Made by a program: the position numbers and the translations under genes
Shown here: positions 24,098-33,686 of the stretch, piece by piece
How positions within the stretch are numbered: position 1 is the stretch's first letter
Layout of the letters: each line of letters opens with the position of its first letter
NCBI GenBank assembly: GCA_017440045.1
Contig: JAFSIA010000027.1
Location: 42,152 to 106,151 of the forward strand
Length of the DNA stretch: 64,000 bases
Reading direction: 5' to 3'
Origin: Lachnospiraceae bacterium
Lineage (GTDB): Bacteria; Bacillota; Clostridia; Lachnospirales; Lachnospiraceae
Notes under the pieces: model-generated
The model's database searches: none
Told to the model about the DNA's origin: nothing
The model's input: only the letters and a program-made list of their open reading frames with translations

Positions 24098-25786
24098 ATG
24101 CAAGGAAGAATTTTTAAATCCATTGTAGTACAAATGATAGGATTGGCAAGTACACAGGTGGCATTGGGAGGGTTTCAGCCTGTGGCAATAGGATATTTTA
24201 TAGCTGTATGGTGTAGTAGGCTTTTAAGGTATCCGCTATATCCAATTATGTTAGTAGGAATTTATTATAGTGTAGGATTTCTTCAGGGGACAAAGTATGC
24301 GCTGGTGCTGTTTGCCATTATGATTGTTTTCTACATTATGGAAGGAAAGCAGTCGCGAGTTCCAATCATCACGGGAACGCTTCTTGGAGGTGGCGTTTTA
24401 TATACTATGGAGATGACGGATATTATAATGTCAAATGGTGGAAAGGATACTATGCTTATGGCTACGGCTACGGCAGTTTTGACTATGTGCTTAAGCATTT
24501 TATTCTATAAATTAATAGAAATGTTTCAGATGCCTGGAAAAGGAGAACGGGACAAGCAGGACAAAGAGGGGTACAAGGAAAAGCTTAATTCATATGAGGA
24601 GAGAATGAACAGTATATCAGATGCATTTGCTAAAATGGCAAAGAGTGTGGAGAAGGCAGTATTTAATCAGCGAGAAATATTTTTCGATATGGACCAATGT
24701 GGATGTGTAAATAACCCTGATTGTATCAGATGCAATATGCTAATAAGGCAAAATCAAATATATAAGAATAAGCTGGCAGACAGTAAAAGGATTATAGCCA
24801 CCCAGCTTTTGGAAATGTCTAAAATATTAGGGGAAAGCCTTGGGAATACATATGATTTACATGGAGTGACAGATGAACAGCTTCAGGACTTGACAGGAAG
24901 ATTTAGAGAGCGAGGGATAAGCGTTCAGCGAGTGGTAAGACTTGACAATAGACGTGGAATTTCTGAGATATTAGTAACAATGAGGGCAAAGAGAGGGAAT
25001 ATAGTTGGCATAAAAGAGGCGGAAAAGATTGTAAATGAAGTGTTTGGGATGGAGGTTGAGATTGTAAGGGATAAGCGGAAAATAATAGAGACAGAGATGA
25101 TTACATATAGATTTAGGGAAAAGCCTAACTTCTTTGTGTTACATGGCCTGGCAAAGTCTGGCAAGGAGTATGTTTCAGGAGATAATTTCTCCTGTCTCTC
25201 CTTAGAGTCAGGGCAGACCTTGTTGGGGATTTCTGATGGTATGGGCTGTGGAATACAGGCATATAAGGACAGCGAGATGGTTCTCGAATTGCTTGAGGGA
25301 CTAATGGAAAGCGGATTTAGTGAGGAGACGGCCATTAAGCTTATAAATACTATTTTTATTCTGGATGGTGAAAATGTATCTCCTGCTACAGTAGATATGG
25401 GCATTATTGATATGTATTCGGGAGTATGTGATTTCATGAAGCTTGGTGCAGCGTCTACATATGTAAAACGTGGGGACTGGGTAGAGACTATACGCTCTAC
25501 GTCCATGCCTATGGGAGGAAGTCATAATCCGGATATTGAAAGCACCACAAAGAAGCTTTATGATGGTGATTTTGTTATAATGATGTCAGATGGCATAGTG
25601 GAGTCGGCGGCTAAGCAAAATAAGGAGGAGATGCTGGGCAAGATTATTATGGAGATGGAGGCAGGTAAACCTCAGGATATGGCAGACAGGTTGCTAGATA
25701 GAGCTAAGAGAGAGTTAGGGGTAGAAGATGAGGATGATATGACAGTGTTCGTTACAGGTATATGGAATTATGCCAAATGTTCATAA
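24098..25786 (+). CDS. spoIIE: Stage II sporulation protein E (PP2C phosphatase)
   Basis: A membrane serine phosphatase that dephosphorylates SpoIIAA and so activates sigma-F in the forespore. It has 562 residues from ATG 24098 (SD AAGGAGG). The N-terminal 150 residues have about five membrane helices, fewer than the ten of Bacillus SpoIIE (about 827 residues). The middle regulatory part holds a cysteine cluster (CGCVNNPDCIRC, near 210). The C-terminal PP2C domain shows GISDGMGCG near 385, the GAASTYVKR phrase and VIMMSDGIVES near 490, which carry the metal-binding aspartates. Its own Spo0A-type promoter lies upstream; tilS follows after 40 bases. Confidence 0.92.
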   Translation: MQGRIFKSIVVQMIGLASTQVALGGFQPVAIGYFIAVWCSRLLRYPLYPIMLVGIYYSVGFLQGTKYALVLFAIMIVFYIMEGKQSRVPIITGTLLGGGVLYTMEMTDIIMSNGGKDTMLMATATAVLTMCLSILFYKLIEMFQMPGKGERDKQDKEGYKEKLNSYEERMNSISDAFAKMAKSVEKAVFNQREIFFDMDQCGCVNNPDCIRCNMLIRQNQIYKNKLADSKRIIATQLLEMSKILGESLGNTYDLHGVTDEQLQDLTGRFRERGISVQRVVRLDNRRGISEILVTMRAKRGNIVGIKEAEKIVNEVFGMEVEIVRDKRKIIETEMITYRFREKPNFFVLHGLAKSGKEYVSGDNFSCLSLESGQTLLGISDGMGCGIQAYKDSEMVLELLEGLMESGFSEETAIKLINTIFILDGENVSPATVDMGIIDMYSGVCDFMKLGAASTYVKRGDWVETIRSTSMPMGGSHNPDIESTTKKLYDGDFVIMMSDGIVESAAKQNKEEMLGKIIMEMEAGKPQDMADRLLDRAKRELGVEDEDDMTVFVTGIWNYAKCS

Positions 25787-25826
25787 ATTACTTGATTTCT
25801 CAGCGTATATAGGCTAAATTCTTTAT

Positions 25827-27236
25827 ATGATGGAAAATAAAGTATTAAAATTTATGGAAGAAAATAGAATGATAGAGGCAGGAGAATCAGTGGTGGTAGG
25901 AGTGTCTGGCGGTGCTGATTCTATGTGCCTTTTGCACATATTAGCCACTCTGAAAGATAAGCTTAATATAGAACTTGTGGCTGTGCATATTCATCATGGA
26001 ATACGTGGAGAAAATGCCGACAGAGATGCTGATTTTGTGGAAAAATATTGTGGCAGGGAGAATATACCATTTCGCCTGTTTTCTTTTGATGTGCCAAGAC
26101 TTGCAAAGGAGTGGGGAATGTCACTTGAGGAGGCAGGAAGAAGAGTTAGATATGATGCTTTTGGACAAGTGGCAGCAGAGTATAATGGGAAGATAGCTGT
26201 TGCACACAATGCAAATGATCAGGCAGAAACAGTTCTTTTAAATCTATACAGGGGAAGCGGCATAAAGGGTCTTGTGGGTATATTGCCTGTGAGAGAGAAT
26301 GTTATAAGACCTATTTTATGCCTGTCGAGAGATGAAATAGAGAAGTATAATCATGAGCATCACATAGAATATGTAACTGATGAAACCAATCTTACTGAGG
26401 ATTATACGAGAAACAGAATAAGGCATAAAATACTGCCGGAGGCTGTGTCATATATTAATGATAAAGCCATAGAACATATAAACAGTACGGCGGAAAGTCT
26501 TGGAATTATAGATAGTTACATGGAAAGTCAGTGCAAAGATGCATTTAAACGTCTTGTGACAGATTGTGAAGAGAGGCTTGATATACAGGTACAGGGATTT
26601 TTGCAGGAGCATCCTGCTATGCAGTGGCAGTTAATAAAGACCTGCTTATATCAGGTGGCAGGGAGAGCAAAGGATATAACGAAGGTTCATATGTCTGATG
26701 TGATTAAATTGTTTTCCATGCAGGTGGGAAGTAAGGTCAGTTTGCCATATGGTATGCAGGCCAAACGTGCCTATGAATATGTGTCCATAAAAGAGATAAA
26801 AGCTGGTGAGGGTGACGGGAAATCGGCGAATGAAGTGACAGTCGTTAATATACAAGGAGAGGGTGAATACACCATAAAGACTGACTTGGGAGAAATTCAG
26901 CTGTCTGTTAGAAAAGATGTCTTTTGTCAGGAGATATTTATTGAAAATAAGTATACTAAATGGGTTGATTGTGATATAATTAGGAGTAATTTGCAGCTAA
27001 GGACCAGACAGACAGGAGATTTCATCGTAGTAGATGAAGCGGGCTCAAAGAAGAAGCTTAAGGATTTCTTTATTGACAAGAAAATTCCTAGAGAGGAGAG
27101 GGATAATATACCTCTTGTGACAGATGGAAATCAGGTTTTATGGATAGTTGGACACAGACTTAGTTCAGCCCATAAGGTAAAGAAACATTCAGATAATATT
27201 TATAGATTACATATAAGTGTAAAATTATACGATTAA
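25827..27236 (+). CDS. tilS: tRNA(Ile)-lysidine synthase
   Basis: It attaches lysine to C34 of tRNA-Ile(CAU), changing its decoding from AUG to AUA. It is 469 residues, cytoplasmic. The ATP-pyrophosphatase loop is VVGVSGGADSMCLL (about 21-34), followed by the HIHHGIRGENADRDADF and AHNANDQAETVLLNLYRGSG motifs of the family, and C-terminal substrate-binding domains ending in LWIVGHRLSSAHKV. Two consecutive ATGs occur at 25827; no strong SD is seen, so coupling to upstream translation is possible. The order tilS-hpt-ftsH is highly conserved. Confidence 0.95.
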   Translation: MMENKVLKFMEENRMIEAGESVVVGVSGGADSMCLLHILATLKDKLNIELVAVHIHHGIRGENADRDADFVEKYCGRENIPFRLFSFDVPRLAKEWGMSLEEAGRRVRYDAFGQVAAEYNGKIAVAHNANDQAETVLLNLYRGSGIKGLVGILPVRENVIRPILCLSRDEIEKYNHEHHIEYVTDETNLTEDYTRNRIRHKILPEAVSYINDKAIEHINSTAESLGIIDSYMESQCKDAFKRLVTDCEERLDIQVQGFLQEHPAMQWQLIKTCLYQVAGRAKDITKVHMSDVIKLFSMQVGSKVSLPYGMQAKRAYEYVSIKEIKAGEGDGKSANEVTVVNIQGEGEYTIKTDLGEIQLSVRKDVFCQEIFIENKYTKWVDCDIIRSNLQLRTRQTGDFIVVDEAGSKKKLKDFFIDKKIPREERDNIPLVTDGNQVLWIVGHRLSSAHKVKKHSDNIYRLHISVKLYD

Positions 27237-27250
27237 GAGGAGGAAAGGCT

Positions 27251-27778
27251 GTGAGCGAAAAGATTAAGGTTCTCATCTCAGAGGAAGATGTAGATAGAAA
27301 GATTGAGGAAATTGGAAAGAAGATTAGCAAGGATTATGAGGGAAAGACAGTTCATCTTATCTGTGTATTAAAGGGTGGAGCATTTTTTATGTGTGAGCTT
27401 GCAAAGAGAATAACAGTACCGGTTAGTATGGATTTCATGGCTGTTTCCAGCTACGGTTCAGGAACTGTCAGTTCAGGAAGTCTTAAGATGATTAAGGACC
27501 TTGATGAATCAATTGAGGGAAAAGATGTTATTATTGTTGAGGATATTATTGATTCGGGAAGAACACTTGATAAGCTTATAGAGCTTCTTAGCACTAGAAA
27601 TCCAAAGAGCATAGGAGTGTGTACACTTCTTGATAAGCCGGATAGAAGAGTAGTTGATGTGAAGGTTGATTACACATGCTTTAATATACCAGATGAGTTT
27701 GTTGTAGGATACGGTCTTGACTACGATCAAAGATACAGAAATCTTCCATTTATTGGAGTAGTGGAGTTTGAAGATTAA
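27251..27778 (+). CDS. hpt: Hypoxanthine phosphoribosyltransferase
   Basis: A purine-salvage enzyme converting hypoxanthine (and guanine) plus PRPP to IMP/GMP. It has 175 residues from GTG 27251 with SD AGGAGGA. The PRPP-binding signature VIIVEDIIDSGRTL (about 95-108) and the early VCVLKGG-type loop (LICVLKGGAFF) are present, plus the flexible loop SYGSGTVSSG. It lies 14 bases after tilS and 17 before ftsH in one operon. Confidence 0.95.
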   Translation: MSEKIKVLISEEDVDRKIEEIGKKISKDYEGKTVHLICVLKGGAFFMCELAKRITVPVSMDFMAVSSYGSGTVSSGSLKMIKDLDESIEGKDVIIVEDIIDSGRTLDKLIELLSTRNPKSIGVCTLLDKPDRRVVDVKVDYTCFNIPDEFVVGYGLDYDQRYRNLPFIGVVEFED

Positions 27779-27795
27779 ATAAGGAGGTAGCTTTC

Positions 27796-29763
27796 GTGAA
27801 AAAGCAGCAATTTGGTGGTTTTGGATTCTATATGATCGTCCTTATTGTGATGGGATTTATATGGTATTTCATTAGCACTCTTGGAACAAATGAAACAGAT
27901 TATAATTACAGTGACTTTTTAGGGGATCTTAGTGAAGGTCAGGTTACAGAAGTAGTTATCAATCAGAATGAGCAGGTACCTACAGGATACCTGGAAGTAA
28001 AAATAGAGGGAAAGAGAGCGGCAGTTACTGTATATGTTACAGATGTAAACGCAGCAGTTGATGCTATGATAGCGGCGGAGTTTACAGAGTACTCTATAGA
28101 GGATGTTGATGGAGAGAGCGTATTTTTAAATACAATTCTTCCTCTGGGCATATCGATAATGGCCATTATCTTTATATTCTTATTATTTAGTGGTCAAAGC
28201 GCAGGCGGCAGCAGCGGAAAGATGATGAATTTTGGAAAGAGCCGCGCTAAGCTTATGAACGAAAGCAACAAGAAGGTTACATTCGATGAAGTTGCCGGAC
28301 TTGCAGAAGAAAAGGATGAGCTTGAAGAAATTGTTGATTTCCTTAAAAGCCCAAAGAAGTATATTGAGGTTGGAGCCAGAATACCAAAGGGTGTCATCTT
28401 AGTAGGACCTCCGGGAACAGGTAAAACACTTCTTGCCAAGGCTGTAGCCGGCGAGGCAGGTGTGCCATTCTTCAGTATTTCAGGTTCAGATTTCGTTGAG
28501 ATGTTTGTAGGTGTAGGTGCTTCCAGAGTAAGAGATTTGTTTGAGGAAGCAAAGAAGAATGCACCTTGTATAGTGTTTATAGATGAGATTGACGCAGTGG
28601 CAAGAAGAAGAGGTACTGGTATGGGTGGTGGCCATGATGAGCGTGAGCAGACACTCAACCAGATGCTTGTTGAGATGGATGGTTTTGGTGTAAATGAGGG
28701 AATCATCGTAATGGCGGCAACAAACCGTGTAGATATCCTTGACCCGGCTATCCTTCGTCCGGGACGTTTCGATAGAAAGGTTTATGTGGGAAGACCGGAT
28801 GTAAAGGGCAGAAAGGAAATCCTTGAAGTACATGTAAAGAATAAGCCATTAGCTGATGATGTCGATTTAGACAATGTGGCACAGACTACAGCAGGATTTA
28901 CAGGAGCCGACTTAGAAAATCTTGTAAACGAAGCAGCAATCAATGCTGCAAAGACCAATAGAAAGTATATCACACAGGCTGATATCAACCGTTCATTTGT
29001 AAAGGTTGGTATCGGTACAGAAAAGAAGAGTAAAGTTATCTCAGAGAAAGAGAAGAGAATTACAGCCTACCATGAAGCAGGTCACGCAATACTCTTCCAT
29101 GCATTGCCAGACGTTGGACCTGTTCATACAGTTTCGATTATTCCTACAGGAAATGGTGCAGCAGGTTACACAATGCCATTGCCTGAGCGTGATGATATGT
29201 TTAACACTAAGGGTAAGATGCTTCAGAGCATTATGGTGTCATTAGGTGGTAGAATCGCTGAAGAATTAATATTTGATGATATAACAACAGGTGCATCTCA
29301 GGATATTAAGCAGGCAACAAGCTATGCTAAGTCTATGGTCACAAAGTTTGGTATGTCAGACAGCCTTGGACTTATCTGCTACGGAGATGAGGATGAGGAA
29401 GTGTTTATCGGTAGAGATTTAGCCCATGCAAGAGGCTACGCAGATACAACAGCGGCTAAGATTGATGAGGAAGTTAAGCGTATTGTTGACGAATGCTACG
29501 TAAAGGCTAAAGAAATAATTATTGAGCATAAGGATGCCTTAGAGAGATGTGCAGAATATCTTCTTAAGAAAGAAAAGATTGGACAGAAGGAATTTGAGGC
29601 ACTTTACAATAATGAGCCTATTGAAGAAGAAATTAAAGAAGAGGTTAAAGAAGAGGCTGAGACAGTAATGGATGCAGTGGAAAAGGCAGCAGCTGAATCT
29701 ATGGCTGAGATAAGTGAGGAAGTCAACGAAGAAACAGGTGTAGAAGAAGACGTAGAGGAATAA
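27796..29763 (+). CDS. ftsH: ATP-dependent zinc metalloprotease FtsH
   Basis: A membrane-bound AAA protease for quality control of membrane and regulatory proteins. It has 655 residues from GTG 27796 with SD AAGGAGG. Two membrane helices (about 9-27 and 115-133) flank an external domain. The AAA module has Walker A GPPGTGKT near 205, Walker [12 protein letters not shown], and the SRH region. The zinc site HEAGH is near 426. The last 50 residues are very Glu-rich, a common but variable tail. It ends the tilS-hpt-ftsH operon. Confidence 0.97.
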   Translation: MKKQQFGGFGFYMIVLIVMGFIWYFISTLGTNETDYNYSDFLGDLSEGQVTEVVINQNEQVPTGYLEVKIEGKRAAVTVYVTDVNAAVDAMIAAEFTEYSIEDVDGESVFLNTILPLGISIMAIIFIFLLFSGQSAGGSSGKMMNFGKSRAKLMNESNKKVTFDEVAGLAEEKDELEEIVDFLKSPKKYIEVGARIPKGVILVGPPGTGKTLLAKAVAGEAGVPFFSISGSDFVEMFVGVGASRVRDLFEEAKKNAPCIVFIDEIDAVARRRGTGMGGGHDEREQTLNQMLVEMDGFGVNEGIIVMAATNRVDILDPAILRPGRFDRKVYVGRPDVKGRKEILEVHVKNKPLADDVDLDNVAQTTAGFTGADLENLVNEAAINAAKTNRKYITQADINRSFVKVGIGTEKKSKVISEKEKRITAYHEAGHAILFHALPDVGPVHTVSIIPTGNGAAGYTMPLPERDDMFNTKGKMLQSIMVSLGGRIAEELIFDDITTGASQDIKQATSYAKSMVTKFGMSDSLGLICYGDEDEEVFIGRDLAHARGYADTTAAKIDEEVKRIVDECYVKAKEIIIEHKDALERCAEYLLKKEKIGQKEFEALYNNEPIEEEIKEEVKEEAETVMDAVEKAAAESMAEISEEVNEETGVEEDVEE

Positions 29764-29773
29764 TTTGAGTGTG

Positions 29774-29850
29774 TTTGTGCAAGTTGCACAAAAGAAAATG
29801 GAAAAATTATGCAACTTTGTGCACACTTAAGTGTTGCAGGGTGTTATACT
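29774..29850 (+). promoter_or_regulatory. Operator-like repeats and extended -10 promoter after ftsH
   Basis: TTTGTGCA occurs at 29774 and 29816 and inverted at 29785; the first two units form the palindrome TTTGTGCAAGTTGCACAAA (29774-29792). A further near-palindrome TGCACACTTAAGTGTTGCA lies at about 29820-29838. Downstream is an extended -10, TGTTATACT (29842-29850), without a clear -35. This looks like a regulated promoter; the regulator is unknown. Confidence 0.5.
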
Positions 29851-29856
29851 ACGTAA

Positions 29857-29975
29857 CGTAAAAACCCCCCAATACATTATATATAGTTTTTGCTACACCC
29901 CATAAAAACTTTGTTCGATTTTAAATCGGACGCAAATACCTTCTCCTAAAGAAGTGGCGAATGCCACTTCTTTTT
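29857..29975 (+). ncRNA. Candidate C-rich small RNA
   Basis: Between ftsH and the GH13 gene, an extended -10 (29842-29850) predicts a transcript starting near 29857 and ending at a strong terminator, about 119 bases long and without a credible ORF. Visible parts: an unpaired run of six C (29865-29870), a second ACACCCC (29895-29901), a small hairpin GTTCGATT/AATCGGAC (29913-29931), CCTTCTCCT (29939-29947), and the terminator stem. C-rich single-stranded motifs facing SD sequences are typical of Firmicutes trans-acting sRNAs. No known family is recognised, and the same stretch could instead be a leader or an ftsH 3' UTR. Confidence 0.4.
29948..29975 (+). terminator. Rho-independent terminator of the candidate sRNA / ftsH operon
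   Basis: AAAGAAGTGGC (29948-29958), loop GAAT, GCCACTTCTTT (29963-29973), more T. Confidence 0.93.
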
Positions 29976-30060
29976 ACTTTAAAACACTTGAACAATACGC
30001 TAGATATAGATTATAATAAAGACAATTATTTCAAGACTTTTTCGTATACTAGGAGGCAAT

Positions 30061-32175
30061 ATGTTACCTTTTACAAAACTAGTAATGTCAGATGCTGAAA
30101 AGAAGCTGATGTATATTCATAGTATGAAGCCTATTTTAAATAAGGCTTTGCTGTACAGCGACTGTACAGAGTGGTATGTGACACCGGCAGAGCCGGACAT
30201 TGACACTGATGTGACTATACGTTTTAGAACTGGTATTGCTGATGTTGACCAGGTTTTATTTTGTGATTATGAGGCTGAGAGACCTATGAAGCTTGCTCAG
30301 TCTACACATGATTTTGATTTTTATGAGATAACAGTTCATGTTACAGATAAAAAGCTTAGATACTATTTTAAGATTAATAGTGGATTTGAAACATGTATTT
30401 ACAATAGATTCGGTGCGGTAGATAAGCATGAAGATGAGTTTGCATTTGCTATTATGCCGGGATTTAAGACTCCAGACTGGGCAAAGGGTGCGGTTATGTA
30501 TCAGATATTTGTCGACAGATTTTTTGATGGTGACAGATATAACAACGTGCAGACAAATGAGTATATTTATATTGATGAGAAGGTAACCCAGGTGGATGAT
30601 TGGAATAAGTATCCTGCAGCTATGGGCGTAAGAGAATTCTACGGCGGCGATATACAGGGTATTATGGATAAGCTTGATTACCTTCAGAAGCTGGGAGTAG
30701 AGGTTATCTACCTTAATCCTATTTTTGTGTCACCTTCAAACCACAAATATGACATACAGGATTATGATTATGTTGACCCACACTATGGAAAGATAGTAGA
30801 TGATAAGGGTGACTTACTACTAGAAGGCGAGCTCAGCAATGCTTATGCAACAAAATATATAAACAGAGTTACAAACAAGGCAAATCTTGAGGCTAGTAAT
30901 AAATTGTTTGTAGAGTTTGTAGAAGAAGCACATAAGCGTGGCATTAGAATTATTATAGATGGAGTGTTTAATCACAGTGGTTCATTTAATAAGTGGATGG
31001 ACAGAGAACGTATCTATGAAAATGAAGATGGCTATGAAAAGGGCGCCTATGTATCAAAGGAGAGTCCATATAACAGCTTCTACAAGTTTAATGATGAAGA
31101 TAAAAATAATTGGCCATATAATACAAGCTATGATGGCTGGTGGGGACACGATACACTGCCAAAGCTTAATTATGAGGACTCAAAGAAGCTTGAAGAATAT
31201 ATCCTAAATATTGCGAAGAAGTGGGTTTCTCCACCTTACAATGTGGATGGATGGAGACTTGACGTGGCGGCAGATTTGGGTCACAGTTCAGAGTATAATC
31301 ACGAGTTTTGGAAAAAGTTTAGAAATGCAGTAAAAGAGGCAAATCCTGATGCCATTATACTGGCTGAGCATTATGGAAATCCGGAAAGCTGGCTTCAGGG
31401 AGATCAGTGGGATACGGTTATGAACTATGATGCCTTTATGGAGCCAATAACATGGTTCCTTACAGGTATGGAGAAGCATAGTGATGAGAAGCGCGGACAA
31501 ATGAAGGGTGATACTACAGGTATGCTCAATACTCTTAAATATCATATGTCAAAGATGCTTATGCCATCCCTTCTTGTGGCGATGAATCAGTTGTCAAACC
31601 ATGACCACTCACGCTTCCTCACAAGAACAAATGAGACGGTAGGTAGAACTGCTTCGTTAGGACCGGAAGCTGCTAATCAGGGTATTAGCAAGGCTGTTAT
31701 GAAGGAAGCTGTAGTTATGCAGATGACATGGCCGGGAGCACCGACACTCTACTATGGAGATGAGGCTGGTGTATGTGGCTGGACAGACCCTGACAACAGA
31801 AGAACATATCCTTGGGGTAATGAAGATATGGAATTGTTAGAATTCCATAGAGATATTATTGCTATTCATAAAAATAATATTGCTCTTAAAAGAGGCTCGT
31901 TTGTACCACTTCTTGAGGAGTACAATCTGTTTGCATACGGAAGATTTTGTCTTGATAATATTATAATCACAATTATTAACAATGATGAGGTGCCAAGAAA
32001 AGCATCAATGCTTGTATCGCAGACAGGAATACGCACAGAGGACTGGGTAGAGCGCATAATGCTTACAACAGAGGATTCATATAATGCCGGAAGCTTTAAG
32101 ACAGAGATAAATAACGGACGTCTAGAGGTAGAAATGCCAGCTAAATCGGCGGCAATATATAGAAGAATAGTATAA
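30061..32175 (+). CDS. Intracellular GH13 alpha-glucan hydrolase (neopullulanase/cyclomaltodextrinase type)
   Basis: No signal peptide, so it should act on imported maltodextrins, cyclodextrins or pullulan fragments in the cytoplasm. It has 704 residues with SD AGGAGG. The N-terminal 130 residues resemble the CBM34-type domain of neopullulanases; the (beta/alpha)8 barrel shows DGVFNHSG (region I), the nucleophile D401 in WRLDVAAD, the acid E436 in ILAEHYG and D515 in LSNHDHSR. A C-terminal beta-domain closes the chain. It is followed by the tRNA promoter; its own promoter is not obvious, though it is clearly separated from ftsH by a terminator. Confidence 0.88.
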   Translation: MLPFTKLVMSDAEKKLMYIHSMKPILNKALLYSDCTEWYVTPAEPDIDTDVTIRFRTGIADVDQVLFCDYEAERPMKLAQSTHDFDFYEITVHVTDKKLRYYFKINSGFETCIYNRFGAVDKHEDEFAFAIMPGFKTPDWAKGAVMYQIFVDRFFDGDRYNNVQTNEYIYIDEKVTQVDDWNKYPAAMGVREFYGGDIQGIMDKLDYLQKLGVEVIYLNPIFVSPSNHKYDIQDYDYVDPHYGKIVDDKGDLLLEGELSNAYATKYINRVTNKANLEASNKLFVEFVEEAHKRGIRIIIDGVFNHSGSFNKWMDRERIYENEDGYEKGAYVSKESPYNSFYKFNDEDKNNWPYNTSYDGWWGHDTLPKLNYEDSKKLEEYILNIAKKWVSPPYNVDGWRLDVAADLGHSSEYNHEFWKKFRNAVKEANPDAIILAEHYGNPESWLQGDQWDTVMNYDAFMEPITWFLTGMEKHSDEKRGQMKGDTTGMLNTLKYHMSKMLMPSLLVAMNQLSNHDHSRFLTRTNETVGRTASLGPEAANQGISKAVMKEAVVMQMTWPGAPTLYYGDEAGVCGWTDPDNRRTYPWGNEDMELLEFHRDIIAIHKNNIALKRGSFVPLLEEYNLFAYGRFCLDNIIITIINNDEVPRKASMLVSQTGIRTEDWVERIMLTTEDSYNAGSFKTEINNGRLEVEMPAKSAAIYRRIV

Positions 32176-32181
32176 ATCTAC

Positions 32182-32210
32182 TTGCGAAAATTACAATCCT
32201 ATGCTATGAT
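32182..32210 (+). promoter_or_regulatory. Promoter of tRNA-Tyr/tRNA-Leu
   Basis: TTGCGA (32182-32187), 17 bases, TATGAT (32205-32210), about 65 bases upstream of tRNA-Tyr. Confidence 0.65.
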
Positions 32211-32274
32211 TTAGTGGTTGGAAAACGAGAGGCATAAAGCTTAAGTTTTCTGACCACAATCAAAGATATATTAT

Positions 32275-32356
32275 GGGCAGATTCCCGAGTGGCCAAAGGG
32301 GACAGACTGTAAATCTGCTGCAACTTGCTTCGGTGGTTCGAATCCACCTCTGCCCA
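32275..32356 (+). tRNA. tRNA-Tyr (anticodon GTA)
   Basis: An 82-base class-II tRNA. The acceptor GGGCAGA pairs with TCTGCCC, the anticodon loop is CTGTAAA within a CAGA/TCTG-type stem, it has a long variable arm, and the T-arm is GTGGTTCGAATCCAC. CCA is not encoded. It is the first of two tRNAs in one unit. Confidence 0.95.
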
Positions 32357-32391
32357 TTAACTGTCAACTAAATATTTGGTATTGATAGTAT

Positions 32392-32477
32392 GCCGGCGTG
32401 GCGGAACTGGCAGACGCACAGGACTTAAAATCCTGCGGGACTAATCTCCCGTACCGGTTCGATTCCGGTCGCCGGCA
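32392..32477 (+). tRNA. tRNA-Leu (anticodon TAA)
   Basis: An 86-base class-II tRNA. The acceptor GCCGGCG pairs with CGCCGGC, the anticodon stem-loop is AGGACTTAAAATCCT, it has a long variable arm, and the T-arm is CCGGTTCGATTCCGG. CCA is not encoded. It lies 35 bases after tRNA-Tyr. Confidence 0.96.
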
Positions 32478-32480
32478 TTA

Positions 32481-32521
32481 AAAAGAAATAGTCAGGTTCT
32501 TAGAACCTGACTATTTCTTTT
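32481..32521. terminator. Bidirectional terminator
   Basis: AAAAGAAATAGTCAGGTTC (32481-32499), loop TTA, exact complement (32503-32521). Flanked by A-run and T-run, it can stop the tRNA transcript (+) and the convergent HD-GYP gene (-). Confidence 0.95.
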
Positions 32522-33513
32522 TAATTATTCTTCAAGGTATATCCATTTCGTAGCATTTCTAGGAATGCATCTAAAATCTTAGGGTCAAATTGTTTGCCTC
32601 TGCCTTTTTCTAGCTCTGCGATAACTTCCTCATTGGACAGAGCTTTTCTGTAGGCTCGGTCAGAGGTCATAGCATCATATGCATCGGCGATAGCGATAAT
32701 TCTGGCGTTAAGAGGAATTTCTTCGCCCTTTAGGCCGGAGACATAGCCACCACCATCGAAGCGCTCGTGATGGTATAGTGCTCCTGATTGCAAATCGGGA
32801 ATAGTGTTAATATTTCTAAGAATCTCAAACCCAATAGCTGGATGCTTTTTAATAACTGCAAACTCATCATCATCTAACCTGGCAGGTTTGTTAAGAATGG
32901 CATCGGGAATTCCAATTTTTCCAATATCATGTAGCAATGCCATAAAATCAAGATTCCTAAGCTCATCTTCACTCATACCCATATGTGAGGCAATAGCCAC
33001 AGAGCAACGGGCAACTCTAATGGAATGTCCGCTGGTGTATTGGTCCTTGGCCTCTATTGTATTAGCAATAGCCATAATTGCATTAAGAGTAACAAGCTCA
33101 ACCTGTCTTGTTTTTTCAGCAAGTCTTGCTTCTAAATCATTTCTCAAATCTGTAAGCTCTAGGATACGACTGACACGACTTCGCATAACCTGAGGGACAA
33201 ATGGCTTTGCAATAAAGTCATCAGCACCATCATTTAAACATTGAACCTCTGTTTCGGGAGCTGAATCAGCAGTGAGAAAGATAATAGGAATACTTTTTAA
33301 TTCCTTTTTCTCACGTATACGTTTCATAGTCTCTCTGCCGTCCATCTCAGGCATGCTAATATCAAGCAATATAAGGTCAGTTGAATTTTCGGCTAAGAAA
33401 TCAAGTGCTTCAAACCCAGATTTAACCAGTGTTACATCATAGTCAGCTGAAAGAGCATGCTTAGCCAAAGTTAAGTTCATTTGGTTATCATCTACAATCA
33501 AAATGTGTTTCAT
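32521..33513 (-). CDS. Response regulator with HD-GYP c-di-GMP phosphodiesterase domain
   Basis: The protein has 330 residues. Residues 1-120 are a receiver domain with phospho-acceptor D51 (LLDISMPEMDG); a helical linker (120-140) leads to an HD-GYP domain with H195-D196 in LLHDIGKIGIPD and the motif HHERFDGGGY at 248-257. The proline of the classical GYP is a valine (GYV), a tolerated variant. Expected output: hydrolysis of c-di-GMP to pGpG/GMP. The receiver and linker closely resemble those of the REC-GGDEF protein at 38380-39750 (same GADDFI-KPFVP and RVSRILE phrases). It is divergent from the BMP/histidine-kinase operon, with a promoter 50 bases upstream of its start. Confidence 0.93.
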   Translation of the reverse strand: MKHILIVDDNQMNLTLAKHALSADYDVTLVKSGFEALDFLAENSTDLILLDISMPEMDGRETMKRIREKKELKSIPIIFLTADSAPETEVQCLNDGADDFIAKPFVPQVMRSRVSRILELTDLRNDLEARLAEKTRQVELVTLNAIMAIANTIEAKDQYTSGHSIRVARCSVAIASHMGMSEDELRNLDFMALLHDIGKIGIPDAILNKPARLDDDEFAVIKKHPAIGFEILRNINTIPDLQSGALYHHERFDGGGYVSGLKGEEIPLNARIIAIADAYDAMTSDRAYRKALSNEEVIAELEKGRGKQFDPKILDAFLEMLRNGYTLKNN

Positions 33514-33559
33514 ATATCTTCACTCCTTGTTTATCCTACATAAACATAATATTAATGTA

Positions 33560-33588
33560 ATTGTACTTTATTAAATAATCTAATGCAA
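33560..33588 (-). promoter_or_regulatory. Promoter of the HD-GYP gene
   Basis: On the minus strand TTGCAT (33588-33583), 17 bases, TACAAT (33565-33560). It is back-to-back with the plus-strand promoter at 33618. Confidence 0.65.
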
Positions 33589-33617
33589 TAGGGAAAGTTA
33601 GAAATATCAATAAAATC

Positions 33618-33646
33618 TTGCGCTTATAAGGGTTTTGAGATATGAT
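33618..33646 (+). promoter_or_regulatory. Promoter of the BMP-histidine kinase operon
   Basis: TTGCGC (33618-33623), 17 bases, TATGAT (33641-33646). Only 29 bases separate its -35 from the opposing -35, so one bound factor could control both directions. The -10 overlaps the ATG at 33642, ruling that codon out as the start of the BMP gene. Confidence 0.65.
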
Positions 33647-33686
33647 AATGATAGTATGTATTTGTGGAAAAATGGGGGAAATACAC

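Noticed and set aside
33642-33686. Upstream in-frame ATG of the first BMP gene
   Set aside because: It lies in the -10 of the likely promoter and would put 15 extra residues before the membrane anchor; ATG 33687 has the SD.
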